The notes below the pieces were generated by a model. That model saw nothing but the letters and a program-made list of their open reading frames with translations, did not search any database and was not told where the DNA came from. Position numbers and translations under genes: made by a program. From assembly GCF_947500065.1 (NCBI RefSeq), contig NZ_CANMQT010000004.1:434001-498000 (forward strand): a stretch of DNA of 64,000 bases, given 5' to 3'. This document shows positions 45,724 through 54,054 of the stretch, one piece after another. Position 1 is the stretch's first letter, and every line of letters begins with the position of its first letter. Source of the stretch: an uncultured Aquimarina sp. (GTDB taxonomy: Bacteria; Bacteroidota; Bacteroidia; Flavobacteriales; Flavobacteriaceae).

Positions 45724-46245
45724 TTATAACATCTTTTTTAATTCTCTTTCTAATTCATCATAAGTAAAAGATCGTTCATAAAAATTTGAAGTATTTCCTT
45801 TATATATAATGGTAGCCGGTATAGATCCTGACCAATTTTCATTCACTTTAGGAATCCAACTGTTAGCATCTGGATCATCTAACAATACAATTTTACTTTT
45901 TATCCTTTGTTTTCTAATAAAAGGGATCAATTTAGACTCTACTTGATTAGGAAGATCTAAACTTACTAATATTACCTCAACCTCTTTATTCGGATATCTA
46001 CTATTTATCAATTCGAAATAAGGTAATTCTGCAACACACGGTTTACACCAAGTAGCCCAGAAATTAATAATTCGAGTTTTTCCGTCATTAATACTTAATA
46101 AATACTCGAAATTCTTAAAATCATAAACAGGTATCTCTACACCTTTGCCAGAAAACACCTTAGTAGTCTCTATCGCCACCTTCTGTTCTCCTTTACAACT
46201 TACAAGCAATACGGTCAAGCCTATATAAAAGATCCATTTATGCAT
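45724..46245 (-). CDS. TlpA-like thioredoxin lipoprotein
   Basis: 173 residues. Lipobox Cys17 (TVLLVSC) and the thioredoxin active site NFWATWCKPC (Cys67, Cys70), with cis-Pro region WSGSIPATIIY. TlpA/ResA-type proteins reduce disulfides in the periplasm, for instance during cytochrome c maturation. First gene of the rhodanese/thioredoxin group. Confidence 0.92.
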   Translation of the reverse strand: MHKWIFYIGLTVLLVSCKGEQKVAIETTKVFSGKGVEIPVYDFKNFEYLLSINDGKTRIINFWATWCKPCVAELPYFELINSRYPNKEVEVILVSLDLPNQVESKLIPFIRKQRIKSKIVLLDDPDANSWIPKVNENWSGSIPATIIYKGNTSNFYERSFTYDELERELKKML

Positions 46246-46431
46246 GATACTAAAGTATTAAAACGCTTTATTATCAAAAAGGAAATTAACAAGGTTTATG
46301 TAATTCATAAAGAGAATTTTAGGATTTCTATTAGTATTCAATCGAACAATAATAATATTAAAGAATAGTAATCATTAGAACTTTAACAAAGAATTAGTAT
46401 CTATTTATGGTTTTAAAAACAATTAACATCA

Positions 46432-46459
46432 TACATTTGTATATACAAATATTGTACAA
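46432..46459 (+). promoter_or_regulatory. Promoter -7 element overlapped by palindromic MarR-type operators
   Basis: TACATTTG (46432-46439) fits the Bacteroidota -7 consensus TAnnTTTG. Its TTTG is the first part of a perfect 14-bp palindrome TTTGTATATACAAA (46436-46449), and a second palindrome TTGTACAA follows at 46452-46459, just before ATG 46464. This arrangement suggests autorepression by the MarR protein. Confidence 0.65.
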
Positions 46460-46463
46460 ACAA

Positions 46464-46916
46464 ATGAATATTGAAGATATCATAAAAACCAAGACGGAAC
46501 TTCCGCTTTCAAGAAAAGCAATCGTAAACTTATTATATACCGAAAATTGGATAAGTGATCAGATAAATTCTGAATTGAAGGTTTATGATATCTCTATACA
46601 ACAATTTAATGTACTTCGAATTCTTAATGGTCAACAAGGAAAACCTGCCAACTTATCTACTATACAAGATAGGATGGTTAGCAAAATGAGTAACACTACA
46701 AGATTAGTAGATAAACTTATCAAAAAGAATTTAGTAAAAAGAGTTACCTGCCCGACCAATCGAAGAAAGGTGGAAATTACTATAACAAATGAAGGTCAAA
46801 AATTTCTAGAACAAGTAAGTCCTGCCATGAATAATTTTGAAAAAAGAATAACCTCCAATCTTTCACAAGAAGAATTAATTCTTCTAAACAATCTATTAAA
46901 TAAACTTAGAAACTAA
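46464..46916 (+). CDS. MarR-family transcriptional regulator
   Basis: 150 residues from ATG 46464 (MNIEDIIKTKTELPLSRKAI); a frame from 46407 would translate the operator region and is rejected. Winged helix at about 50-110: VLRILNGQQGKPANLSTIQD, MSNTTRLVDKLIKKNLVKR, and wing CPTNRRKVEITITNEG. It should bind the palindromes in its own leader. The YceI-family gene follows at 41 bp and probably belongs to the same regulon. Confidence 0.88.
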   Translation: MNIEDIIKTKTELPLSRKAIVNLLYTENWISDQINSELKVYDISIQQFNVLRILNGQQGKPANLSTIQDRMVSKMSNTTRLVDKLIKKNLVKRVTCPTNRRKVEITITNEGQKFLEQVSPAMNNFEKRITSNLSQEELILLNNLLNKLRN

Positions 46917-46956
46917 TTAAGTAATCACAATTATATAAACATTAAATTTTAAAATC

Positions 46957-47523
46957 ATGAAAACCAAACTTAAATCATTAATCCTAGCAGTTACATTAAT
47001 AGCTGCGACATATTCTTATGCTCAACAAAAAGAAATCAAAGCCTCAGAAAGTTCTATTAATTGGACAGGTAAAAAAGTTACAGGTCAACATACCGGAACA
47101 CTTAACTTTTCTAGTGGATTTTTAAATTTTGAGAATAATAGCTTAAGTGGAGGAGAATTTGTAGTAGATATGACTTCACTTGCTGTTACAGATCTTGAGG
47201 CAGGAAAAGGAAAAGAAAAATTAGAGGGGCACCTTGCTTCTGATGACTTTTTTGGAGTTAAAGATCACAAAAGTGCTAAACTTGTAATCAAAAAAGCCTC
47301 AAAAATGGATGGCGGCTATAAGGTTACAGGTGATCTTACTATCAAAGGAAAAACCAACCCTATCTCTTTTGACCTTACCGTTAATAGAGGTTCTGCTTCA
47401 ACTACACTTAATGTAGATAGAACAAAATATGATATCAAGTATGGATCTGGAAGTTTCTTTGATAATTTGGGAGACAAAACTATCTCTGATGAATTTGAAC
47501 TAGCAATAAATTTAAAAATGTAA
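46957..47523 (+). CDS. YceI-family lipid-binding protein
   Basis: 188 residues with a signal peptide (1-22, TYSYAQQ). YceI lipocalin-like barrel: SSINWTGKKVTGQHTGTLNF, VVDMTSLAVTDLE, LEGHLASDDFFGVKDHKSAK and VTGDLTIKGKTNPISFDLTV, ending DEFELAINLKM. Family members bind isoprenoids in the periplasm. Likely controlled with the upstream MarR gene. Confidence 0.92.
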   Translation: MKTKLKSLILAVTLIAATYSYAQQKEIKASESSINWTGKKVTGQHTGTLNFSSGFLNFENNSLSGGEFVVDMTSLAVTDLEAGKGKEKLEGHLASDDFFGVKDHKSAKLVIKKASKMDGGYKVTGDLTIKGKTNPISFDLTVNRGSASTTLNVDRTKYDIKYGSGSFFDNLGDKTISDEFELAINLKM

Positions 47524-47527
47524 TTTT

Positions 47528-47562
47528 TTTGTTTTTTGAATTACAATAAATTTATATATTTG
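47528..47562 (+). promoter_or_regulatory. Probable promoter of the trp operon
   Basis: TATATTTG (47555-47562) fits TAnnTTTG. Candidate -33 elements are TTTG at 47528-47531 (23-base spacer) or TTG at 47536-47538 (16-base spacer). The leader ATG is 17 bp downstream of the -7 box. Confidence 0.6.
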
Positions 47563-47578
47563 ACTCAAGAAATAAAAA

Positions 47579-47641
47579 ATGAATTTAATCTTAACAAATA
47601 CCTGGTGGTGGTCATCTTATAACGAAAACGTCGTGAGATAG
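47579..47641 (+). CDS. trpL: trp operon leader peptide (20 aa, three consecutive Trp)
   Basis: The frame MNLILTNTWWWSSYNENVVR ends at TAG 47639-47641. Three Trp codons in a row (TGG, 47603-47611) within 20 residues, in front of a terminator and trpE, are the signature of ribosome-mediated attenuation. When charged tRNA-Trp is scarce the ribosome stalls at these codons and prevents terminator folding. The peptide itself is probably not functional. Confidence 0.92.
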   Translation: MNLILTNTWWWSSYNENVVR

Positions 47642-47670
47642 ATCCTGTCATATAGTTAAGTAAACATATC

Positions 47671-47704
47671 AAAGGCTTGTCAAATCACGACAAGCCTTTT
47701 TTTT
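47671..47704 (+). terminator. trp attenuator (rho-independent terminator)
   Basis: AAAGGCTTGTC (47671-47681) pairs perfectly with GACAAGCCTTT (47689-47699), followed by T to 47704. A possible competing pairing is GTCGTGA (47630-47636, end of the leader frame) with TCACGAC (47685-47691), which would take the loop and the first bases of the right arm. The trpE start is 48 bp further on. Confidence 0.9.
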
Positions 47705-47752
47705 GTTCTAATAAATTAGGGGTTTTATAAATTATTAATATCAAAATATAAC

Positions 47753-49153
47753 ATGAGTTATACATTAACCACACATTTCAAACAAATTCTAGCGGATACT
47801 ATCACTCCGGTAAGTGTCTACCTAAAAATTAGAGATAGATTTCCTAATAGCTTATTATTAGAAAGTAGTGATTATAGAGGAAATGAAAATAGTTTTTCTT
47901 ACATCTGTTGCAATCCTATTGCAACTATTAAGATTGAAAATGAAACCATTTATGAATCATTTCCTGATAAAACTCATAAAGAAACCGCTATAACTCATGA
48001 CACAGATATCCCACTTATCATAGAACAATTTGGGCGGAAATTCCAAACTTCAAAAAGTGATTTCAAATTCATAAACAATGGCCTATTCGGATATATTTCT
48101 TATGACGCAGTTCGATATTTTGAAGATATCACGATTACCAAAAAAGAGGATACCTTAAATATTCCAGACTTACAATACAGTGTATATCAAAATATTATTG
48201 CTATTAATCACTTTAACAATGAAGCTTATATTTTCGCTCACTGTTATGAATCAGAAAAAAGTAATGTTGCCGAAATAGAGTCTCTACTCAACGTAAAAAA
48301 CTTTGCTTCTTTCAGTTTTACTACTGTAGACGAGACTACTTCAAATTTAAATGATGAGCAATACAAAGAGCAAGTGGCTTTAGCTAAAAAACATTGTCAA
48401 CGTGGAGATGTATTTCAATTGGTTTTATCTAAACGTTTTTCTCAGAAATTTAAAGGCGATGAATTTAATGTATATAGAGCTTTACGAAGCATCAATCCTT
48501 CTCCTTACTTATTCTATTTTGACTATGGAGATTTTAAAATATTTGGTAGTTCACCTGAAGCGCAATTGGTCGTTAAAGATGATATCGCTGAAATTCATCC
48601 TATAGCGGGAACTTTTAAACGAACAGGAAATGATGAGCAAGATGCGAAACTAGCTAAAAAATTATCAGTTGACGAAAAGGAGAATGCAGAACATGTCATG
48701 CTAGTTGATCTAGCGCGTAATGATTTAAGTCGCAACGGTAGTGAAGTTACGGTAGACACCTATAGAGAAGTACAGTTTTTCTCACATGTGATTCATTTAG
48801 TAAGCAAAGTAACAGGTAAAAAACATAAGGATACAACAACAATGCAAGTCGTTGCCGATACATTTCCTGCAGGAACCCTAAGTGGTGCCCCCAAACATAT
48901 GGCTATGCAACTTATCGAAAAATACGAAACTGTAAATCGCGACTTTTACGGAGGTGCCATCGGTTTTATGGATTTCTCAGGTAACTTTAATCATGCAATT
49001 ATGATTAGAACATTTTTAAGTAAAAATCATCAACTTCATTGGCAAGCTGGAGCAGGATTAGTTAACCAGTCAAACGAAGAAAACGAACTACAAGAAGTAT
49101 ATAACAAACTAGGAGCATTAACCAAAGCATTAAAACTAGCTGAAGAAATATAA
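47753..49153 (+). CDS. trpE: Anthranilate synthase component I
   Basis: 466 residues; with TrpG makes anthranilate from chorismate and glutamine. The tryptophan feedback site pattern LLLESSD is at residues 34-40. The catalytic C-terminal half has RGDVFQLVLSKRF, IAGTFKRTGNDEQDAKLAKK, HVMLVDLARNDLSRN and FPAGTLSGAPKHMAMQLIE, all expected for chorismate-binding enzymes. First gene of the operon behind the attenuator; trpG follows at 27 bp. Confidence 0.97.
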   Translation: MSYTLTTHFKQILADTITPVSVYLKIRDRFPNSLLLESSDYRGNENSFSYICCNPIATIKIENETIYESFPDKTHKETAITHDTDIPLIIEQFGRKFQTSKSDFKFINNGLFGYISYDAVRYFEDITITKKEDTLNIPDLQYSVYQNIIAINHFNNEAYIFAHCYESEKSNVAEIESLLNVKNFASFSFTTVDETTSNLNDEQYKEQVALAKKHCQRGDVFQLVLSKRFSQKFKGDEFNVYRALRSINPSPYLFYFDYGDFKIFGSSPEAQLVVKDDIAEIHPIAGTFKRTGNDEQDAKLAKKLSVDEKENAEHVMLVDLARNDLSRNGSEVTVDTYREVQFFSHVIHLVSKVTGKKHKDTTTMQVVADTFPAGTLSGAPKHMAMQLIEKYETVNRDFYGGAIGFMDFSGNFNHAIMIRTFLSKNHQLHWQAGAGLVNQSNEENELQEVYNKLGALTKALKLAEEI

Positions 49154-49180
49154 GGAGCTTATAAACTCCTATACAATAAA

Positions 49181-49750
49181 ATGAGAAAAGTATTAGTAAT
49201 AGACAACTATGATTCATTTGTGTATAACCTAGTTCACTATCTGGAAGATTTAGGTTGCGAAGTAATCGTAAAACGTAATGACCAATTAAGATTAGAGGAT
49301 GTAGCTCCTTTCGACAAAATATTGCTTTCACCAGGACCAGGAGTTCCGGATGAAGCAGGACTGCTGAAAGATATTATCAAAACCTATGCAAATACCAAAA
49401 GTATATTTGGTGTGTGTCTTGGTCAACAAGCAATTGGAGAAGTCTTTGGCGGAAGCCTGATTAATCTAGACAATGTATATCACGGAGTGGCAACCGAAGT
49501 AAAACTTTCGGTATCGGATGAACCTCTTTTCAAAGGACTTGATACTACTTTTGATGTAGGTAGATATCATTCTTGGGTAGTATCAGATACTGATTTACCT
49601 TCTTGTTTAGAAGCTACATCATTTGACAAAAACGGACAAATCATGTCTCTAAGACATAAAGAATTAGATGTTAGAGGTGTACAATTTCACCCAGAGTCAG
49701 TACTCACTCCCGATGGAAAAAAAATGTTAGAAAACTGGATAAATAATTAA
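49181..49750 (+). CDS. trpG: Anthranilate synthase component II (glutamine amidotransferase)
   Basis: 189 residues, class I amidotransferase. LLSPGPGVPDEAG, nucleophile loop GVCLGQQAIGEVFGG (Cys), and the His-Glu pair in VQFHPESVLTP. Supplies ammonia to TrpE. It is not fused to TrpD, unlike in some bacteria; trpD begins 2 bp after its stop. Confidence 0.97.
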   Translation: MRKVLVIDNYDSFVYNLVHYLEDLGCEVIVKRNDQLRLEDVAPFDKILLSPGPGVPDEAGLLKDIIKTYANTKSIFGVCLGQQAIGEVFGGSLINLDNVYHGVATEVKLSVSDEPLFKGLDTTFDVGRYHSWVVSDTDLPSCLEATSFDKNGQIMSLRHKELDVRGVQFHPESVLTPDGKKMLENWINN

Positions 49751-49752
49751 TC

Positions 49753-50748
49753 ATGAAGAATTTATTAAATAGATTAATCAATCACGAAATCATTTCTAAA
49801 AAAGAAGCCAAACAAGTTTTGGTCAATATATCAAAAGGAGATTATAACCAAAGCCAGATTGCCTCTTTTCTTACAGTGTATATGATGCGTAGTATTACCG
49901 TCGAAGAACTAGAAGGTTTTAGAGATGCTTTATTAGAACTTTGTGTTGCTGTAGATCTTAGCGAATACAATCCTATTGATCTTTGTGGTACCGGTGGAGA
50001 TGGAAAAGATACATTTAATATCTCCACACTTTCTTCGTTTGTTTCTGCAGGAGCAGGTATAAAAGTAACCAAACATGGTAATTATGGAGTTTCTTCTAAA
50101 TGCGGTAGCTCTAATGTGATGGAACATTTAGGTATTAAATTCAGTAATGACAAAGATTTCCTAAAACGAAGTATTGACGAGGCAGGGATTTGTGTATTAC
50201 ACGCTCCCCTATTCCATCCGGCTATGAAAAACGTAGCTCCTATACGAAGAGAATTAGGTGTAAAAACATTTTTTAATATGCTAGGACCAATGGTAAATCC
50301 AGCATTTCCAAAAAATCAAATCGTAGGAGTATTCAACCTTGAACTAGCCAGAATGTATGGGTACTTATATCAAAATACTGATAAAAACTTTACGATCATT
50401 CACGCTTTAGATGGATATGACGAAATATCTCTTACCGGAAGTACTAAGACCATATCTAACCATTCTGAAGGAATGTTAACACCTCAGGATTTTGGAGTAA
50501 ATACTCTAAAGATGGAAGAAATAGTAGGTGGAGATTCTATTGAGGAATCTGCTGCTATCTTTATGAATATACTTAATGGTAAGGGTACTGAAGCACAAAA
50601 CAATGTAGTTTGTGCTAATGCAGGAATGGCAATCGCTACAGTAGAAGGGTTACAACCTAAACAAGGGTTCGAAAAAGCGAAAGAATCGTTATTATCCGGA
50701 AAAGGATTAGTAGCGTTGAAGAAGGTGCAAGAATTAAGCAAGAGTTAA
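49753..50748 (+). CDS. trpD: Anthranilate phosphoribosyltransferase
   Basis: 331 residues. The PRPP-binding glycine loop GTGGDGKDTFNIST is intact, as are KHGNYGVSSKCGSSNVMEHL and the substrate region FHPAMKNVAPIRRELGVKTF then FNMLGPMVNP. Transfers phosphoribosyl to anthranilate. Its stop is separated from trpC by 123 bp that are filled by a repeat element. Confidence 0.97.
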   Translation: MKNLLNRLINHEIISKKEAKQVLVNISKGDYNQSQIASFLTVYMMRSITVEELEGFRDALLELCVAVDLSEYNPIDLCGTGGDGKDTFNISTLSSFVSAGAGIKVTKHGNYGVSSKCGSSNVMEHLGIKFSNDKDFLKRSIDEAGICVLHAPLFHPAMKNVAPIRRELGVKTFFNMLGPMVNPAFPKNQIVGVFNLELARMYGYLYQNTDKNFTIIHALDGYDEISLTGSTKTISNHSEGMLTPQDFGVNTLKMEEIVGGDSIEESAAIFMNILNGKGTEAQNNVVCANAGMAIATVEGLQPKQGFEKAKESLLSGKGLVALKKVQELSKS

Positions 50749-50752
50749 AAAA

Positions 50753-50860
50753 CCCCTTCTCCTTGGACGACGACGTTTAGCGATAGACGAGAAGGAGCAT
50801 TGGAGTTAGGATGAGGAGAAACACCCTCACCTTAATCCTCTCTCTCGAGGGAGAGGAAAC
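50753..50860 (+). repeat. Intergenic repeat element between trpD and trpC
   Basis: GC-richer DNA than its surroundings, composed of inverted segments: CCTTCTCC (left) against GAGAAGGAG, GGAGTTAGGATGAGG against CCTCACCTTAATCC, and a closing hairpin at 50837-50856 (CCTCTCTC with GGGAGAGG). No coding sense. It resembles the CCTCACCC/CTCTCC-type dispersed repeats of flavobacterial genomes, from memory. Confidence 0.65.
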
Positions 50861-50871
50861 TAAAAATAACT

Positions 50872-51657
50872 ATGAACATATTAGATAAAATAGTAGCAGA
50901 TAAATACAAAGAGGTTGAACTTAGAAAAAGTCTAATTCCTATTCAGCAATTAGAAAATTCGGTATTATTTGACCGTCAGGCTAGTTCGTTGGCATTAGCT
51001 TTACGTAATAGTGAAACAGGTATCATTGCAGAGCATAAACGTAGATCTCCTTCTAAATCGGTAATCAACCAAAAGGTGAGTGTACAAGATGTCGCTATTG
51101 GATATCAAGAAGCCGGAGCTTGTGGAATGTCTGTATTAACGGATGGAAAATATTTTGGAGGTTCACTAGATGATTTATTACTTGCCCGTGCTTCTGTAAC
51201 CATGCCTTTACTTAGAAAAGAATTCATAATTGACGAATATCAATTGTTAGAAGCCAAGGCGTATGGTGCTGATGTAATATTATTAATAGCGGCAGTATTG
51301 TCTAGAGATGAGATTAAATCATTATCAGAATTTGCAAAAAGCATCTCACTAGATGTATTATTAGAAGTGCATAATCTGGAAGAGCTTGAGAAATCAATAA
51401 TGCCTTCTCTAGATATGTTAGGAGTTAATAATCGTAATCTCAAAACTTTTGATGTCAGTACCGATGTAAGTAAAGAATTAAGCAAACATATACCTGATGA
51501 CTTTGTAAAAGTTTCGGAAAGTGGTATTAGTAGTATTGAAGCGATAAAAGATCTGCAACAATATGGCTATGAAGGTTTTTTAATTGGTGAAAATTTCATG
51601 AAAACTGAAAACCCAGGTGCTAACGCCATAGAATTCATAAAATCATTGAAGGCATGA
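50872..51657 (+). CDS. trpC: Indole-3-glycerol phosphate synthase
   Basis: 261 residues, TIM barrel. N-terminal ILDKIVADKYKEVELRK, catalytic Lys in IIAEHKRRSPSKSVI, LLRKEFIIDEYQLLEAKAYG, VNNRNLKTF, and the phosphate-binding VSESGISSIEAI and GFLIGENFMK. Overlaps trpF by 4 bp, so the two are translationally coupled and not fused. Confidence 0.97.
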   Translation: MNILDKIVADKYKEVELRKSLIPIQQLENSVLFDRQASSLALALRNSETGIIAEHKRRSPSKSVINQKVSVQDVAIGYQEAGACGMSVLTDGKYFGGSLDDLLLARASVTMPLLRKEFIIDEYQLLEAKAYGADVILLIAAVLSRDEIKSLSEFAKSISLDVLLEVHNLEELEKSIMPSLDMLGVNNRNLKTFDVSTDVSKELSKHIPDDFVKVSESGISSIEAIKDLQQYGYEGFLIGENFMKTENPGANAIEFIKSLKA

Positions 51658-52328
51658 AACTGAAAGTGTGTGGAATGAAATATCAAGAAAATATTGAAGC
51701 TGTAGCTGCATTACAACCAGACTACCTTGGATTTATTTTCTATGAAAAATCTCCCAGAAACTTTGATCAAGATATTCCTGAGCTACCAGAAACTATTAAG
51801 AAAACTGGAGTTTTTGTAGGTGCATCTATCGATTTTATTTCGAAAAAAGTAAAAAAACACGATTTCAAAGCAGTTCAATTACACGGAAATGAATCTGCTG
51901 AATTTTGTAAAGAGTTAACTAATACAATAAATAGACCTGACAGGTTTTCAAAACCTGTCAGGTCTGGAAGAAACCAAATCGAGATCTTTAAAGTATTTTC
52001 GATCAAAGATGAATTTGACTTTAGCACATTAAAACCTTATGAAGGTATTGTTGATTACTTTCTTTTTGATACAAAAGGAAAAGAAAAAGGAGGAAATGGA
52101 TTTACCTTTGATTGGAGTGTTTTAAACAATTATAACACTACTACTCCATTTATTTTAAGCGGTGGAATTGGATTACAAGAAATTGAAAAAATACAAACGA
52201 TCCTAGAAACAGATTTACCAATATATGCTATTGACATTAATAGTAAATTCGAAATTGAACCAGGATTGAAAAATATAAATGATTTAAAAGAATTTAAAAA
52301 AATGCTAAATAATATGCGTGAGGGATAG
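51654..52328 (+). CDS. trpF: Phosphoribosylanthranilate isomerase carrying an in-frame palindrome insertion
   Basis: 224 residues, somewhat longer than the usual about 200-210. Start KLKVCGMKYQENI has the catalytic Cys, GFIFYEKSPRNF follows, VQLHGNES is at about 75-83, and the end has FDWSVLN, LSGGIG and AIDINSKFEIEPGLKN with the catalytic Asp. Between CKELTN and IEIFKVFSI lies a stretch including NRPDRFSKPVRSGRNQ encoded largely by a 31-bp perfect palindrome (51934-51964), in a surface loop by position. The frame is preserved, so the enzyme is probably still active. Confidence 0.94.
   Translation: MKLKVCGMKYQENIEAVAALQPDYLGFIFYEKSPRNFDQDIPELPETIKKTGVFVGASIDFISKKVKKHDFKAVQLHGNESAEFCKELTNTINRPDRFSKPVRSGRNQIEIFKVFSIKDEFDFSTLKPYEGIVDYFLFDTKGKEKGGNGFTFDWSVLNNYNTTTPFILSGGIGLQEIEKIQTILETDLPIYAIDINSKFEIEPGLKNINDLKEFKKMLNNMREG
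51934..51964. repeat. Perfect 31-bp palindrome inside trpF
   Basis: Two 15-base arms, GACCTGACAGGTTTT and its exact complement, meet at one central C (51949). A partial match to one arm (GACCTGTTAGGTT) appears at about 60471-60483, outside any gene, which suggests a dispersed family. Confidence 0.9.
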
Positions 52329-52339
52329 CAGTGTAAATC

Positions 52340-52412
52340 CCGCAATCTTGTCATCCTGAGTGTCACACTGAGCTTGTCGAAGTGCTGTCGAAGGAAAACA
52401 AGATGAGGAATT
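52340..52412. repeat. Intergenic repeat element between trpF and trpB
   Basis: Begins TTGTCATCCTGAG at 52348 and contains CACTGAGCTTGTCGAAG, the recognisable core of a dispersed intergenic repeat of many Bacteroidota. Its TTGTCAT end is the same as that of the hairpin repeats flanking the GIY-YIG gene. It fills most of the 132-bp gap. Confidence 0.65.
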
Positions 52413-52460
52413 GAAACGAATAGCCCGACCCTTTATGGGGCACGCCAAAAAAACAAAAAA

Positions 52461-53642
52461 ATGAGTTATCAAGTAAACGAAAAAGGATATTATGGTGATT
52501 TTGGAGGAGCTTACATCCCTGAAATGCTATATCCCAATGTAGAGGAATTAAGATCTACGTATCTGAATATCATGAACGAACCTTCTTTTAAAGAAGAGTT
52601 CAATCAATTATTAAAAGATTATGTAGGTCGCCCATCACCTTTATATTATGCTAAACGGCTTTCAGAAAAATACAACACCAAAGTATATTTAAAAAGAGAA
52701 GATCTTAATCATACAGGAGCTCACAAAGTAAACAATACCATTGGACAAATTCTTGTTGCTAAAAAACTAGGTAAAAACCGAATCATTGCGGAAACAGGAG
52801 CCGGACAACACGGAGTTGCAACTGCAACAGTTTGTGCACTAATGGGTATTGAATGTATCGTATACATGGGTGAGATTGACATCAAACGTCAGGCTCCTAA
52901 TGTAGCACGTATGAAAATGCTTGGTGCAGAAGTAAGACCTGCAAAATCTGGAAGTAAAACATTAAAAGATGCAACTAATGAAGCTATCAGAGATTGGATC
53001 AACAATCCTGTGGACACTCATTATATCATAGGATCTGCTATTGGACCTCATCCGTATCCGGATATGGTAACAAAGTTTCAATCTATCATTTCTGAAGAAA
53101 TTAAGTGGCAATTAAAAGAAAAAGAAGGACGAGAAAACCCTGATTATGTTGTAGCGTGTATCGGCGGCGGAAGTAATGCAGCTGGGACATACTATCATTT
53201 CTTAGAGGAACCTAGTGTAGGAATTATTGCAGTAGAAGCAGCTGGAAAAGGTGTCAATAGTGGAGAAAGTGCAGCTACTTCGCAGTTAGGTAAAGAAGGT
53301 ATTATCCATGGATGTAAAACTTTATTAATGCAAACACCGGATGGACAGATTACAGAACCTTATTCTATATCTGCAGGATTAGATTACCCAGGAGTTGGTC
53401 CCTTACACTCACACCTATACAAAACAGGTCGTGGTGAATTCTACTCTGTAACTGATGATGATGCAATGACTGCTGGATTAGAATTATCACAACTAGAAGG
53501 TATTATTCCTGCTATTGAAACGTCACACGCCTTAGCAATATTTAACGATAAAAAATTTCAACCGGATGATATCGTAGTAATTAGTCTTTCGGGACGTGGA
53601 GACAAAGATCTTAACACTTATATAGATTATTTCAAATTATAA
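52461..53642 (+). CDS. trpB: Tryptophan synthase beta chain
   Basis: 393 residues. PLP lysine in HTGAHKVNNTIGQ, the AETGAGQHGVATATV loop, the phosphate-binding ACIGGGSNAAGTYYHF, and the C-terminal VVISLSGRGDKDLNTY. Joins indole and serine to form tryptophan, working with TrpA, whose gene is separated from it by an inserted GIY-YIG element. Confidence 0.98.
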   Translation: MSYQVNEKGYYGDFGGAYIPEMLYPNVEELRSTYLNIMNEPSFKEEFNQLLKDYVGRPSPLYYAKRLSEKYNTKVYLKREDLNHTGAHKVNNTIGQILVAKKLGKNRIIAETGAGQHGVATATVCALMGIECIVYMGEIDIKRQAPNVARMKMLGAEVRPAKSGSKTLKDATNEAIRDWINNPVDTHYIIGSAIGPHPYPDMVTKFQSIISEEIKWQLKEKEGRENPDYVVACIGGGSNAAGTYYHFLEEPSVGIIAVEAAGKGVNSGESAATSQLGKEGIIHGCKTLLMQTPDGQITEPYSISAGLDYPGVGPLHSHLYKTGRGEFYSVTDDDAMTAGLELSQLEGIIPAIETSHALAIFNDKKFQPDDIVVISLSGRGDKDLNTYIDYFKL

Positions 53643-53705
53643 TAATTAGTAGAAAGTACAAAGTACTAAGTATTAAAATATTTTTTATTGATACTGACTA
53701 CTTAT

Positions 53706-53732
53706 TTGTCATTCCAGCGTAGGCTGGAATCC
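53706..53732. repeat. Left hairpin repeat flanking the GIY-YIG gene
   Basis: TTGTC followed by the hairpin ATTCCAGC-GTAG-GCTGGAAT (53711-53730) and CC. An inverted copy is at 54055-54080, where one stem pair is changed from T-A to C-G, preserving the hairpin. Confidence 0.88.
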
Positions 53733-53746
53733 AAAATGAAAAATAA

Positions 53747-54049
53747 ATGTTAAAATCAGAACATCAATATTCGGTCTACATTCTTAGTAATAAAAAAAAT
53801 GGAACCCTTTATATAGGGATGAGTAATAATCTGGAAAGAAGAATTTTTGAACATAAAAGTAAAATGATTGAAGGGTTTACAAAGCAATATGATTTAAATA
53901 AATTGGTGTACTTTGAAACTCATAAATATGTAAATGATGCTATTCTAAGAGAAAAAAGATTGAAAACTTGGAAAAGACAATGGAAAATTAATCTTATCGA
54001 AGAAGAAAATACAAATTGGAAAGATTTAGCATTTGATTGGTATAATTAA
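53747..54049 (+). CDS. Stand-alone GIY-YIG nuclease-domain protein inside the trp operon
   Basis: 100 residues, essentially one GIY-YIG domain (UPF0213-like): YSVYILSNKKNGTLYIGMSN supplies the two-part motif, NLERRIFEHK the catalytic Arg, and AILREKRLKTWKRQWK the metal-binding Glu region, followed by NWKDLAFDWYN. The domain cuts DNA in homing endonucleases and repair enzymes; the role of single-domain forms is unknown. The gene lies between trpB and trpA, has no metabolic link to tryptophan, and is enclosed by inverted hairpin repeats (53706 and 54080), so it is best seen as an insertion. Confidence 0.93.
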   Translation: MLKSEHQYSVYILSNKKNGTLYIGMSNNLERRIFEHKSKMIEGFTKQYDLNKLVYFETHKYVNDAILREKRLKTWKRQWKINLIEEENTNWKDLAFDWYN

Positions 54050-54054
54050 AAATA

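Noticed and set aside
46407..46463. N-terminal extension of the MarR gene
   Set aside because: It would translate the -7 box and the palindromic operator.
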